From positions 434,001 to 498,000 of the forward strand of contig CAYTVG010000001.1 of the NCBI GenBank assembly GCA_964441755.1: a DNA stretch of 64,000 bases. Direction: 5' to 3'. Below are positions 26,290 to 35,330 of the stretch, piece by piece. Origin of the DNA: JAUMBM01 sp964441755. Lineage in GTDB: Bacteria; Bacteroidota; Bacteroidia; Chitinophagales; Saprospiraceae. The position numbers were made by a program, and so were the translations under genes. The stretch's first letter is position 1, and every line of letters starts with the position of its first letter. The notes beneath the pieces were generated by a model. The model was not told the DNA's origin and ran no database searches. It saw only the letters and a list, made by a program, of their open reading frames with translations.

Positions 26290-27846
26290 ATGCTGATCAA
26301 ATCCTTTGCCAGCGCCGTCCAGGGCGTTGATGCACGCACCATCACCGTGGAAATTAATACAGGGGGGAATGTAGGGATCGACAAACCTATGTATTCATTG
26401 GTAGGTCTGCCCGATAATGCTGTCAGGGAAGGTATGCAGCGGATAGAGGCTGCCATCAACAACAGTGGCTTTCGGGTTATCCGCCTTAAGACAACCATCA
26501 ACCTGGCGCCTGCCGATATTCGAAAGGAAGGATCTGCATACGACCTGCCTATTGCGCTTGCGTATTTGTCGGGCACACGGCAGCTCGAGCCTCGTTTTTT
26601 GGAAGAGTCTCTTATCATCGGAGAGGTTTCACTTGATGGTAGTCTCCGGCCTATCAAAGGGGCGTTGCCCATTGCTATTCAGGCTCGAAAAGAACAGTTT
26701 AAGTACTTAGTGCTTCCCATGGCCAATGCACGGGAGGCAGCTATCGTAAATGATCTGCAGGTGATAGGCGTCCGTACCCTGCAAGAGGCTGCAGACTGGT
26801 TGTGCGGCCGAACGGAGATTGCGCCGATGGTGGTGGAGACGCGGGACGAATTTTTTTTCAATCGCAACAAGTATGAAGTAGATTTTTCTGATGTCAAAGG
26901 ACAGGAAAATATCAAACGTGCACTGGAAATTGCTGCTGCCGGCGGCCACAATGCTATACTGATAGGTCCACCGGGTGCCGGCAAAACGATGCTTGCACGC
27001 AGGCTTCCTACGATTTTACCTCCGCTGAATCTGTCAGAAGCATTAGAGACAACCAAAATTCACTCCGTCGCCGGCGTACTGCCTGTGGGTTCTTCTTTGT
27101 TGACGACTCGTCCGTTCCGGGCACCGCATCATACTATTAGTGATGTAGCCCTGGTAGGTGGAGGGGGGAACCCCAGCCCGGGGGAAATAAGTCTGGCACA
27201 CAATGGCGTGTTGTTTTTGGATGAGTTACCCGAATTTAAGCGGACAGTGCTGGAGGTCATGCGCCAACCCATGGAGGAGCGGAGAGTAACGATTTCCCGG
27301 GCAAAGATCTCCATAGATTTTCCGGCTAGTTTTATGTTGATCGCTTCCATGAACCCTTGCCCCTGTGGTTTTTTTAATCATCCTGATAAAGAGTGTGTCT
27401 GCGCACCCGGTGTGGTCAAGCGCTATTTGAGCAGAATCAGTGGTCCGCTGCTCGACAGGATAGACCTGCATGTGGAGGTTACGCCGGTGAGTTATGGTGA
27501 ACTGACCAAAGAGAGCCCTTCGCTTGACACAAGCATCGATATTGCTCAGCGGGTTGTCAGGGCCAGAGAAATTCAGGCAGAGAGATTTCGCAACATGTCC
27601 AATGTACATTGTAATGCGCACATGCAGAGCCGGATGGTGCGTGATTTGTGTACAGTCAGTTCAGCTGGTGTAGCATTGATCAAACGAGCCATGGAAAGAC
27701 TGCAGCTGTCTGCCAGGGCTTATGACCGAATTCTAAAGGTAGCCCGGACTGCTGCAGATTTGGCGGAGAGTCCTTCCATTGAACTGGAACACCTGGCTGA
27801 GGCAATACATTTTCGCAATCTCGACAGAGAAGGGTGGGCCGGGTAG
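26290..27846 (+). CDS. comM: ComM/YifB-family AAA+ ATPase (Mg-chelatase-like)
   Basis: 518 residues from the ATG at 26290; the family begins with a short SFASAVQGVDA segment, which argues against the upstream ATG at 26263. The order is N-terminal ChlI-like domain, AAA+ domain with Walker A GPPGAGKTML and Walker B GVLFLDELPEF, a Cys-rich stretch (NPCPCGFF and CVCAPG) and a C-terminal lid. ComM is a hexameric branch-migration helicase acting in natural transformation. The ~270 bp upstream are very AT-rich; a weak TATCTTG lies near 26240. Confidence 0.9.
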   Translation: MLIKSFASAVQGVDARTITVEINTGGNVGIDKPMYSLVGLPDNAVREGMQRIEAAINNSGFRVIRLKTTINLAPADIRKEGSAYDLPIALAYLSGTRQLEPRFLEESLIIGEVSLDGSLRPIKGALPIAIQARKEQFKYLVLPMANAREAAIVNDLQVIGVRTLQEAADWLCGRTEIAPMVVETRDEFFFNRNKYEVDFSDVKGQENIKRALEIAAAGGHNAILIGPPGAGKTMLARRLPTILPPLNLSEALETTKIHSVAGVLPVGSSLLTTRPFRAPHHTISDVALVGGGGNPSPGEISLAHNGVLFLDELPEFKRTVLEVMRQPMEERRVTISRAKISIDFPASFMLIASMNPCPCGFFNHPDKECVCAPGVVKRYLSRISGPLLDRIDLHVEVTPVSYGELTKESPSLDTSIDIAQRVVRAREIQAERFRNMSNVHCNAHMQSRMVRDLCTVSSAGVALIKRAMERLQLSARAYDRILKVARTAADLAESPSIELEHLAEAIHFRNLDREGWAG

Positions 27847-27990
27847 CGTTCATTAAGTGTGTATTCAGGATTTTCTTTGCGGAAATAAAGAAGCTTTTTT
27901 GTGAATTTCATGATTTGTCACCAGCTATAAAGGCTTGCGAAAATACCTCGTTTTTGTCTCCGGCAAAAATTCCCGTATAAGCACCGGGAT

Positions 27991-28239
27991 CTATGGCTTT
28001 TGCCTGTCAGGGTTTGGTGGAACAGGGTCGTAGCCGTGTCCGCCCCAGGGATGGCAACTGCCAATGCGTTTTAAACCCAGCCAAAGTCCTTTGAGTACGC
28101 CCCACTCCTGTATAGCGCCGACCATATAGTGTGAGCAGGTCGGCTGGTAGCGGCACTTGGGACCTAGCATCGGGGAAATGCCCCACTGGTAGATACGTAT
28201 AGGGAAAATAAAAATCCACTGGAAAAAACGCTGTATCAT
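27991..28239 (-). CDS. yidD: YidD membrane protein insertion efficiency factor
   Basis: 82 residues. An N-terminal amphipathic or hydrophobic helix (FFQWIFIFPIRIYQ) is followed by the family signature PKCRYQPTCSHYM and the ending GSCHPWGGHGYDPVP. YidD assists YidC-dependent insertion of inner-membrane proteins. It is the last gene of a three-gene - strand cluster after mgsA and the DUF6702 gene, 9 bp after the latter. A short TCCCG/CGGGA hairpin lies just downstream. Confidence 0.94.
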   Translation of the reverse strand: MIQRFFQWIFIFPIRIYQWGISPMLGPKCRYQPTCSHYMVGAIQEWGVLKGLWLGLKRIGSCHPWGGHGYDPVPPNPDRQKP

Positions 28240-28248
28240 GAACTGTAC

Positions 28249-28785
28249 TTAGTAGGTTAAGGACTGTACCGACCTGTGTTTTTCGAAAAGGAGGGTATTC
28301 TTTTTGCCGGCAGGACCGAGGATAGTGAGTATATTTTTCTGATCATCAAAAAGGTCGGTTAGCAGACTGTTCTGTATGCGCAGGTCTCGAGGGAGAGCCA
28401 CCTGTTCAACCAGCAGATAGCACCAAATGGCAGCCATATCGTCTGTAGTTTCTTTGCCAAGAAATTGCAAGTTCAGCTTGTTGCCATTGATTGTCAGATT
28501 GAAATGCTGACGTAGGTAGGCTGCCAGCCGTTCATCCGTCTGTGCGGCTTCTTTATCTGTACCCAATTGCAGGCCTTTTATACCCTGCAACGCGAGTGCA
28601 TCTTCAAGGTCATCGATAAACAGATGAAGCATGATTTGGAGTGACTTTTCCGCGGCTACGTATTCAATCTGCCCCTTGCTCATATGGAAATCATGCTCAG
28701 CAGGCGCATTCGAGAACGAAACCAGTAAGGCAGGTAACAAGCAGACAATCCTGAGGAGAGACGACAATCCTAAAGCAGAACTCAT
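28249..28785 (-). CDS. DUF6702-family secreted protein
   Basis: 178 residues. The N-terminus looks like a signal peptide (LLRIVCLLPALLVSFSNAPA), followed by HDFHMSKGQIEY, the HxFH...S...E pattern of the DUF6702 family. The remainder is alpha/beta with no catalytic motif. These proteins are common in Bacteroidota, exported and uncharacterised. Its start codon overlaps the mgsA stop by 4 bp (ATGA), so translation is probably coupled. Confidence 0.78.
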   Translation of the reverse strand: MSSALGLSSLLRIVCLLPALLVSFSNAPAEHDFHMSKGQIEYVAAEKSLQIMLHLFIDDLEDALALQGIKGLQLGTDKEAAQTDERLAAYLRQHFNLTINGNKLNLQFLGKETTDDMAAIWCYLLVEQVALPRDLRIQNSLLTDLFDDQKNILTILGPAGKKNTLLFEKHRSVQSLTY

Positions 28786-29150
28786 TGCGACAACGCTTTG
28801 AAGAATAACGTTGCAGCAGCCGGGTTGGTTGCAAGAGGTATGTTGTAGACATCACATAAGCGCATGAGCATATTGACATCTACTTCATGTGGGTGCTTGC
28901 CGAGAGGATCTCTGAAAAAAATGACCATATCGACATTGCCTTCCGCAATGCGGGAGGCAATCTGGGCATCGCCACCCATAGGGCCACTGGCCATTCGGAT
29001 GACTTGCAGGCCTGCACGCTCCAGGTGGGATCCTGTGGTGCCTGTAGCAATAAGCTGAATTTGTTTTTGTTGGAGCAGAGCGATATGGTCTTTGGCAAAA
29101 GCAACCATATCTGCCTTTTTACCATCATGTGCAATGATTGCAATTGTCAT
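28782..29150 (-). CDS. mgsA: Methylglyoxal synthase
   Basis: 122 residues. The MGS-like fold has IATGTTG (phosphate-binding loop), GPMGGDAQIASRI with the catalytic Asp, and FFRDPLGKHPHEVD. It converts dihydroxyacetone phosphate to methylglyoxal, relieving phosphorylated-sugar stress when phosphate is limiting. It is at the short end of the family (~120-150). It is the first gene of the mgsA-DUF6702-yidD cluster. Confidence 0.94.
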   Translation of the reverse strand: MTIAIIAHDGKKADMVAFAKDHIALLQQKQIQLIATGTTGSHLERAGLQVIRMASGPMGGDAQIASRIAEGNVDMVIFFRDPLGKHPHEVDVNMLMRLCDVYNIPLATNPAAATLFFKALSQ

Positions 29151-29279
29151 TTAAACTAAGCCGTTTATTGATGTGTTGATAATCCGACGTTTGTATGGCA
29201 ACAGTTAATAGCTCGTTGCAATCAGCTGTCTGTATTTATAAGCTTGCAGCAGAAAAGCAGTGGCCTCGGCCTATTGCCG

Positions 29280-29287
29280 TATCTTTG
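29280..29287 (+). promoter_or_regulatory. -7 promoter element before the DUF2911 gene
   Basis: TATCTTTG, an exact TAnnTTTG, 43 nt before the ATG at 29331. No good -33 TTTG is present at the expected distance. Confidence 0.4.
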
Positions 29288-29330
29288 TGAGGTAAAATTG
29301 TCTAATTTTTATATTAAAACCAAAGTTTTC

Positions 29331-30176
29331 ATGAAAAAGCTAGTGCTACTCAGTATGTTGATGGCGTTTGTCGCCATATCAGTTAAGGCGCAGATTCGCA
29401 CGCCTGCTGCCAGTCCGGGCTGTGAGTTCAAGCAAACAGTTGGACTTACGGATGTAACCATCAACTATTCAAGACCCAGTGCAAAAGGCCGGGTAGTGTT
29501 TGGTGAGGGTGGTATTGTTCCTTACAATGAAATGTGGCGTGCAGGCGCTAACTCAGCTACCAAAATTACTTTTGGCGATGCTGTTACGGTAGGTGATCAG
29601 AATCTTGCAGCGGGTTCTTATGCTGTACTGATCAATCCAATGGCTGCCGAGTGGCAGGTTATGTTTTACAGTTATGAAGGAGGCAGCTGGGGCAGCTATG
29701 TTGAAAAAACAGCTGCTGCCAAAGTAATGGCGCCGGTGAATCGTACGGCTGCCGTCGAGACATTCACGATTGCTATCAACAATCTGCAGACCAACAGTGC
29801 TACCATCGATTTTTCATGGGGCGAAGCCATGGCTAGCGTTCCATTGAAGGTTGAGGTTGACAAGCGCGTGATGGCGGACATCGATCGCGTAATGAGCGGG
29901 CCTTCAGCCAGCGACTATTACGCAGCAGCTTCGTATCTGCACGACAGTGGTCGCGACCTGGAACGTGCACTGGAGTATTGCTCGAAGGCCAATAGCATGG
30001 GCGAGCCTCGTTATTGGATGCTTCGCCGTGAGGCACTCATCCTGGGGGATCTGGGTCGCTATCCGGATGCAATCAAGGTGGCTACGCGCTCTATGGAAAT
30101 GGCTGAGCAGGCTGGCGATATGAACTATGTGCGGATGAACAAAGCTTCTATCGCGGGCTGGCAGGCTAAGCGATAA
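29331..30176 (+). CDS. DUF2911-domain exported protein
   Basis: 281 residues from the ATG at 29331, which opens a signal peptide (MKKLVLLSMLMAFVAISVKA); upstream codons in frame are leader. The DUF2911 domain spans ~25-175 (IRTPAASPGCEF, then VTINYSRPSAKGR and EMWRAGANSATKI). The last ~80 residues are helical and resemble TPR repeats (ALEYCSKANSMGEPRYW, YPDAIKVATRSME). Function is unknown; this combination is common in Bacteroidota secreted proteins. A strong terminator follows. Confidence 0.85.
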   Translation: MKKLVLLSMLMAFVAISVKAQIRTPAASPGCEFKQTVGLTDVTINYSRPSAKGRVVFGEGGIVPYNEMWRAGANSATKITFGDAVTVGDQNLAAGSYAVLINPMAAEWQVMFYSYEGGSWGSYVEKTAAAKVMAPVNRTAAVETFTIAINNLQTNSATIDFSWGEAMASVPLKVEVDKRVMADIDRVMSGPSASDYYAAASYLHDSGRDLERALEYCSKANSMGEPRYWMLRREALILGDLGRYPDAIKVATRSMEMAEQAGDMNYVRMNKASIAGWQAKR

Positions 30177-30220
30177 GCACAGCCTGCATTCGTGCTGGTT
30201 TTTTTATCGGAAAAACACAA

Positions 30221-30253
30221 AAAGAAGCGGTGCGCAAAGCGCGCCGCTTCTTT
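30221..30253. terminator. Bidirectional terminator
   Basis: AAAGAAGCGG-t-GCGC pairs with GCGC-g-CCGCTTCTTT and continues into TTTTTT on the + strand; the A-rich flank serves the - strand. It separates the DUF2911 gene from the convergent SdiA-regulated-type gene. Confidence 0.85.
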
Positions 30254-30280
30254 TTTATGCCAATTACAGCCCCCAAGGGC

Positions 30281-31225
30281 TCACGGGTGGTACTTGAACA
30301 GACTCACCGAGGCAGGTCTGTTTTCATCACCCTCGTTACTTATATAAAGATCTCCGTTGCTGTCAAACCACATACCTTCGGGTTGCAGGTGGACGTCTTT
30401 GCTTAGTCTTTGCATGTACAGAATTTTTCCGTCAGCTTGCATGATGATGAGCAAATTGCCATTGGCTGCACTAATATACCAGTGTTGGCTGATGGGATGG
30501 ATGGCAATTTCGGATGGATTAAAAGGGAAAGGCTCCATAAGGTTGCTATAGCGTGCGCGGAGTTTTTCTAATCCGGGACAGTCTCCGCATTGTTTGAAGT
30601 ATTCGTTAAATGCCTGTCGTCGGATGGTCGCCACTGCCTGGGGCAATAGAGAACTTTCTGACAAGCTGTAAGCAAAAATATCTCTTTCATCGGATCTGTT
30701 TGCATTAGGTTGTGCCTTGGCAACCATGAGCAGTCTGCGTTGTACCGAGTCATAAGCCATACCCTCTATGTCATATTCATATTCCCAGGCGCGGCTGAGT
30801 CTTACAACGGTGTGTGCTGTATCTCGCTGCCCGGGAGGAATCATATAGAGTGATCCATTGCTCTTTGCGATGTACAGGGTATCATGGACGCTGGCGATGG
30901 CTTCAAAGTCACCCTTTCCGGCAAAAAACAGACTATCGGTAAGCTGTCCGTCGGTTTTGCGAATGTAATACAACACACCGCCTTCATCTTGTACGGCTAT
31001 TAGGTGCGGACTGTCGTACCGGGAGGTAATGCCAGATATCTCTAACAGCGCGGGAGCTAATGTCCAGGTATTGGCAGGGGAAGAGAGGTCGTAAGGAAAG
31101 GGCGTTGATGGTGTATAGGTACGCTGGCAGGCAACTTGCCCCCAGCCTGTAATAGCAATCATTATAATTACCAAAAACCTGTTGTTCGACCTGGGATAAA
31201 AGCAGCAGAAATTACAAGTTGACAT
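30281..31225 (-). CDS. SdiA-regulated-type beta-propeller protein
   Basis: 314 residues. After a hydrophobic N-terminus (FLVIIMIAITGWG, then QVACQR, a poor lipobox) comes a repeat-rich domain with LEISGITSRYDSPHLIAVQDEGGVLY, YDIEGMAYD and QPEGMWFDSNGDLYISNEGD. This matches the SdiA-regulated/YjiK beta-propeller family, secreted or lipid-anchored, with no known substrate. An alternative start is the Met at codon 22. A GCAATA-A-TATTGC palindrome sits 47 bp upstream. Confidence 0.75.
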   Translation of the reverse strand: MSTCNFCCFYPRSNNRFLVIIMIAITGWGQVACQRTYTPSTPFPYDLSSPANTWTLAPALLEISGITSRYDSPHLIAVQDEGGVLYYIRKTDGQLTDSLFFAGKGDFEAIASVHDTLYIAKSNGSLYMIPPGQRDTAHTVVRLSRAWEYEYDIEGMAYDSVQRRLLMVAKAQPNANRSDERDIFAYSLSESSLLPQAVATIRRQAFNEYFKQCGDCPGLEKLRARYSNLMEPFPFNPSEIAIHPISQHWYISAANGNLLIIMQADGKILYMQRLSKDVHLQPEGMWFDSNGDLYISNEGDENRPASVSLFKYHP

Positions 31226-31592
31226 AACAGTCTTGTTTTATTGATAAAAATTATTTTAACAATTATTTCAGGCAATAATATTGCTTGTATCAAAAATATC
31301 TATAATTTAGCACTCGGTTTTGTGCTATAAGCGAAGATGATTTTTGTTATTTCTTTGTGTATTTTGTGTAACAAAATATTTTTTTTGTCGTAGAGAAGCT
31401 AAAGTGCAAGACTTGTGTAGCGAACTAATAACCCAAATGTAAAAAATAGGGTCTCCGATTTGCCCCAAAACTTCCTCTTGAATCCGTATCTGTCCGTGTG
31501 TAGAAAAAAGTAATGACGACCTGAATACTTCGTGTATTTGGGCACATATACGTGTTTTATTGTATTTGATTAATAATAAATTCATTAGACGG
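31226..31592. other. Intergenic region between divergent genes
   Basis: 367 AT-rich bp with no gene. It contains the palindrome GCAATA-A-TATTGC (31272-31284), a TAGCAC/GTGCTA hairpin near 31309-31328, and the promoter candidate for the T9SS repeat protein at 31537-31568. Nothing else was recognised. Confidence 0.5.
31537..31568 (+). promoter_or_regulatory. Promoter candidate for the first T9SS repeat protein
   Basis: TTTG at 31537-31540, a 20-nt spacer and TGTATTTG at 31561-31568, one mismatch from TAnnTTTG. The ATG at 31593 is 24 nt downstream. Confidence 0.45.
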
Positions 31593-33185
31593 ATGAAAAA
31601 ATTTACTCATTTCATGCAGCTGGCAAAAGGTGCGCTAAGCTTGTTGGCTTTCGTTGGCTTCGCCAGCAGCAGCATGGCACAGGCTCCAGCAAATGACCTT
31701 TGTGCGAATGCAATTCCGATTTCCTGTGGCCAGACGGTCACAGGCAGCACAACTACCTCAACGATTGACGTGGCACCTGCTTGCGGACTGAATTTCCCCC
31801 GTTTCGGTGTATGGTATGTATTTGCAGGTACGGGCCAGTCAGTAACCCTGTCTACCTGTAATGCCACTACCAACTACGATTCTCAAATCGGTGTTTTTTC
31901 TGGTAGCTGTGGCGCTTTGGTGTGCGTAGCCGGTAATGACAACGCTCCTACCTGCTCAGCGGGTGGCCGTAAGTCAACTGTTACGTTCACGACAGCGTCT
32001 GGCACAAACTACTACATTTGGGTGACAGGTGCGGTGAGTGCACGTGGCAACTTTGCCCTGTCAGTAGCTTGCACAGGTAGTGTTGGTATTAACTGTGCAG
32101 CTGCGCCGGTAATGGCTTGCGGTACACCGGTTACGGCTACAATGTCCGGCTCCGGTGCTGGCTGGAACGTATCAGCTTGCGGCTGGTCTACGCCCGGTCA
32201 GGAGCGGGTTTATCGCTTCACAGCACCTATGAATGGTGTTTATACCCTTCAGGTACTGGCAGCTTCAGGGGGATACGTTGATTATTTCTATAAGCCTGCC
32301 AATGGTACTTGCGATGCTACAGGCTGGATTTGTATTGATGATATCTTCTCTCCCGGTACACGCACACTTAATTTGACAGCGGGTGAATATTATCTCCTCA
32401 TGGATGCAGAGGGAACAAGTTCTCGTACGCATACGTGCCAGATTTTGTGCCCAACGGCACCTCCGCCACCTTCTGACAATGATCTCTGCTCTGCCAGCGT
32501 TCCACTACTCGCTTGTGGTGGCTCTGTTTCAGGAACGACTGTAGGTGCTACGCCAGATGTGGTACCCACTTGCGTGACTACGCTCAGTTCGGCTCCCAGC
32601 CGTTGGTACCGCTTTATTGGCACAGGACAGAGTGTGACAATCACAACCTGCAATGCCGGCTCCAACTACGATACCAAGCTGGGTATCTTTACGGGCAGCT
32701 GCGGTGCGCTGACTTGCGTAACGGGTAACGACGATGCCAGCTGCTCATTTAGCTTTCTACGTTCAACAGTTACCTTCTCTTCTGTCAGTGGTACTACCTA
32801 CTATGTGTATGTAACAGGCTTTAGCAGTGCTGCGGGTAACTTCCAGGTTACAGCAACCTGCAGCCTGAAAGAGGATGACACTAGCCTCAACGGCCTTGCA
32901 GCGGGCAACGCAGCAGATCTCGGCAGCGATATGGTGGGTGAATTCTTCCCCAATCCGGCACAAAGCGGTCAGTCTGTGCTGAGAGTTGTTTCTACACAGG
33001 ACAGCGAGGCGACTATCACATTGTTCGACGCACTGGGTCGCGCTGTTCTGAACCAGCGTACAGGCGTTGTTGCGGGTAACAACCAACTCGAACTCAATGT
33101 AGCGGGCGTACCAAGCGGTACCTACTTCGCGCTTGTTCGCATGAATGGCCAGCAATACCACAAAAAATTGGTGATTGGCATATAA
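31593..33185 (+). CDS. T9SS surface protein with three Cys-rich repeat domains (copy A)
   Basis: 530 residues from the ATG at 31593. Signal peptide with GALSLLAFVGFASSSMAQA, then three ~125-residue beta-sandwich-like domains. Domains 1 and 3 begin NDLC and share the pattern CG..VTG, WY.F.GTGQSVT, YD..IG.F.GSCGAL and T.YY..VTG; domain 2 is a different type with SGSGAGWNVSACGW. A Pro-rich linker (PTAPPPPSDND) precedes domain 3. The C-terminal T9SS sorting domain is FFPNPAQSGQSVL, DALGRAVL and PSGTYFALVR, ending KKLVIGI. It is probably a surface adhesin or matrix protein; no enzyme site was seen. Paralogous to the next gene. Confidence 0.85.
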   Translation: MKKFTHFMQLAKGALSLLAFVGFASSSMAQAPANDLCANAIPISCGQTVTGSTTTSTIDVAPACGLNFPRFGVWYVFAGTGQSVTLSTCNATTNYDSQIGVFSGSCGALVCVAGNDNAPTCSAGGRKSTVTFTTASGTNYYIWVTGAVSARGNFALSVACTGSVGINCAAAPVMACGTPVTATMSGSGAGWNVSACGWSTPGQERVYRFTAPMNGVYTLQVLAASGGYVDYFYKPANGTCDATGWICIDDIFSPGTRTLNLTAGEYYLLMDAEGTSSRTHTCQILCPTAPPPPSDNDLCSASVPLLACGGSVSGTTVGATPDVVPTCVTTLSSAPSRWYRFIGTGQSVTITTCNAGSNYDTKLGIFTGSCGALTCVTGNDDASCSFSFLRSTVTFSSVSGTTYYVYVTGFSSAAGNFQVTATCSLKEDDTSLNGLAAGNAADLGSDMVGEFFPNPAQSGQSVLRVVSTQDSEATITLFDALGRAVLNQRTGVVAGNNQLELNVAGVPSGTYFALVRMNGQQYHKKLVIGI

Positions 33186-33245
33186 TGACAGCTCGCATTT
33201 AGAAAAATCTTGATTTTTTTTCTAAAAATAGCATTTTGTCAGGTA

Positions 33246-33280
33246 ATAGCCGAGAAAGAAGAATTTCTTTCTCGGCTATT
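33246..33280 (+). terminator. Hairpin terminator after copy A
   Basis: ATAGCCGAGAAAGAA pairs with TTCTTTCTCGGCTAT around a short loop, followed by TTGCTTTTATT. It lies 60 bp past the stop. Confidence 0.85.
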
Positions 33281-33611
33281 TGCTTTTATTACTATTTTGA
33301 TTTACCTTCGTCAGATGATACGTTTTTAACGTGATTGGTGCTTTTAGCAAAATTCTGTTTTGTGATGACATTGTAATGCATTTCCAATGCATTTTGTGAT
33401 TATTAACTGCTTGTGGCTGCCTTGTTTCAGTGGAGGTGAGATGCAGTGGATGTTATTTCGTATACTTTCTGCTATTCCTTCCTGATAATTTATGGATGCT
33501 ATGATTTTTCAGCCCTCTGGCGGGGCTGTGTAGTCTGTTTCGTACCTTCTCTGCTTGATGGTGCGCTACCTATAATTTTGGTTATACTATTCTTCAATAA
33601 AACAAAAACGG
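33281..33611. other. Intergenic region between the tandem T9SS paralogues
   Basis: No gene supported. AT-rich sequence with the -7-like element TAATTTTG at 33573-33580, 31 nt before the ATG of copy B; a -33 element at normal spacing is not visible. Confidence 0.4.
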
Positions 33612-35174
33612 ATGAAAAACTTTTTCAAACTGACGACAGCGTTGGCAACGCTGATGGCCGTACTCGCATGGGTAAATACAGCCAATGCACAACTAATGTC
33701 CAATGATTTGTGCGCCAATGCTTTGCCAATCACTTGTGGCCAGACAGTGACGGGTAATACCTACAATTCAACCATCGATGTTGCACCGGCTTGCGGACTC
33801 AACTTCCCTCGGTTTGGTGTTTGGTATGTGTTTACAGGTACCGGACAGTCGGTAACACTCTCGACGTGTAACACAACTACCAACTATGATTCACAGATTG
33901 GGGTGTATTCCGGATCTTGTGGCGCACTGGTATGTGTGGCAGGTAATGACAACAGTTCGACCTGTACGGCAGGCGGCCGTAAGTCAACTGTTACGTTTAT
34001 GACAGCATCGGGCACCAATTACTACATCTGGGTTACGGGTGCAGTGAGTGCGCGTGGCAATTTTGCACTGACGGCTTCTTGTGCCGGAAGTGTAGGTATC
34101 AACTGTGCGACAGCTCCTCAGATTAGTTGTGGTACACCTGTAACTTCTACCATGTCAGGCTCAGGTGCTGGCTGGAATGTGTCAGCTTGTGGCTGGTCTA
34201 CGCCTGGTCAGGAGCAGGTATACCGCTTCACAGCACCAATGACGGGTGTTTATTCTGTCCAGATTATGGCGGGTACAGGGGGCTATGTTGATTATTTCTA
34301 TAAGTCAGCTTCCGGCAGCTGTGACGCAACCGGCTGGACATGTATTGATGATGTCTTTTCTCCTGCGACGTACAACATTTCACTGACAGCAGGTGACTAC
34401 TACTTCCTGCTTGACGGTGAGGGCACTAGCAGCCGCACACACACTTGGCAAATTAGCTGCCCGACAGCACCACCGCCACCGTCTGACAATGATGCATGTT
34501 CTGCTGCTACGCTCATGACTTGCGGACAAACATTGACAGGCACGACGGCTACTGCCACCATTGATGGTCCTTCTACGGATTGTACGGGAGGTAGTGTAGC
34601 GGCGGATCGCTGGTATCGCGTTGTAGGAACGGGACAGAGCATCACGGCTTCTCTTTGCGGCGGCACTTCGTATGATTCAAAAATTGCCATCTATACAGGT
34701 ACTTGCGGTTCACTGAGCGCTGTTGCCTGTAATGATGACTTCTGCGGTCTGCAGTCTCAGGTTACCTGGGCATCGGCTTCCGGGGTTACTTACTATATCC
34801 GCGTTCATGGATTTTTGGGGGCCACTGGTTCGTACTCACTTAATGTGAGCTGTACAACACTGACGGGCGATACAGGCTCAAATAGTTTCGCTGCAGCCAA
34901 TAATACAGACCCGGGTGTGGACATGATTGGTGATTTCTTCCCTAATCCAACCAATAGCCTTGCTACTTTGAAAGTTATCTCTACGCAGGATGGCGAAGGA
35001 TTTGTGCGTTTATTTGACGCGCTTGGTCGCGCAGTGGTCGAGCGCCGTGTGGGTTTGGTTGCAGGTAGCAATTTGGTCGAACTGAATGTTAGCGCATTGC
35101 CTGCAGGAACTTACCATGCATTGGTGAATTTCAACGGACAGCAGTTCCAGAAAAAACTTGTGGTTAGCAAATAG
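33612..35174 (+). CDS. T9SS surface protein with three Cys-rich repeat domains (copy B)
   Basis: 520 residues, tandem paralogue of the preceding gene with the same order: signal peptide (LTTALATLMAVLAWVNTANA), domain 1 starting NDLCANALPITCGQ, domain 2 with SGSGAGWNVSACGW, the linker PTAPPPPSDND, domain 3, and a T9SS sorting domain (FFPNPTNSLATLKV, LPAGTYHALV, ending KKLVVSK). The first two domains are nearly the same protein as in copy A although codons differ widely, while domain 3 is clearly diverged (FCGLQSQVTW in place of SFLRSTVTF). It probably has a related surface role with altered specificity in the third domain. Confidence 0.85.
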   Translation: MKNFFKLTTALATLMAVLAWVNTANAQLMSNDLCANALPITCGQTVTGNTYNSTIDVAPACGLNFPRFGVWYVFTGTGQSVTLSTCNTTTNYDSQIGVYSGSCGALVCVAGNDNSSTCTAGGRKSTVTFMTASGTNYYIWVTGAVSARGNFALTASCAGSVGINCATAPQISCGTPVTSTMSGSGAGWNVSACGWSTPGQEQVYRFTAPMTGVYSVQIMAGTGGYVDYFYKSASGSCDATGWTCIDDVFSPATYNISLTAGDYYFLLDGEGTSSRTHTWQISCPTAPPPPSDNDACSAATLMTCGQTLTGTTATATIDGPSTDCTGGSVAADRWYRVVGTGQSITASLCGGTSYDSKIAIYTGTCGSLSAVACNDDFCGLQSQVTWASASGVTYYIRVHGFLGATGSYSLNVSCTTLTGDTGSNSFAAANNTDPGVDMIGDFFPNPTNSLATLKVISTQDGEGFVRLFDALGRAVVERRVGLVAGSNLVELNVSALPAGTYHALVNFNGQQFQKKLVVSK

Positions 35175-35275
35175 TAATTGCTCTTGTATGGCCGGTATGA
35201 ATCATTTGCTACGAAGCGATTGATTAGCCGGATACACAAGGCTGTTTTGTTAATCCGTCTAATGTTTTTATGTTC

Positions 35276-35301
35276 GCGGCGCCCCATGTGCGGGGCGCCG
35301 C
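35276..35301 (+). terminator. GC-rich hairpin terminator
   Basis: GCGGCGCCCC (35276-35285) pairs perfectly with GGGGCGCCGC (35292-35301), followed by TTGCATTTT. It ends copy B and precedes the convergent nitroreductase gene. Confidence 0.8.
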
Positions 35302-35330
35302 TTGCATTTTAGCGTGGCAGGCAGGTCGGA

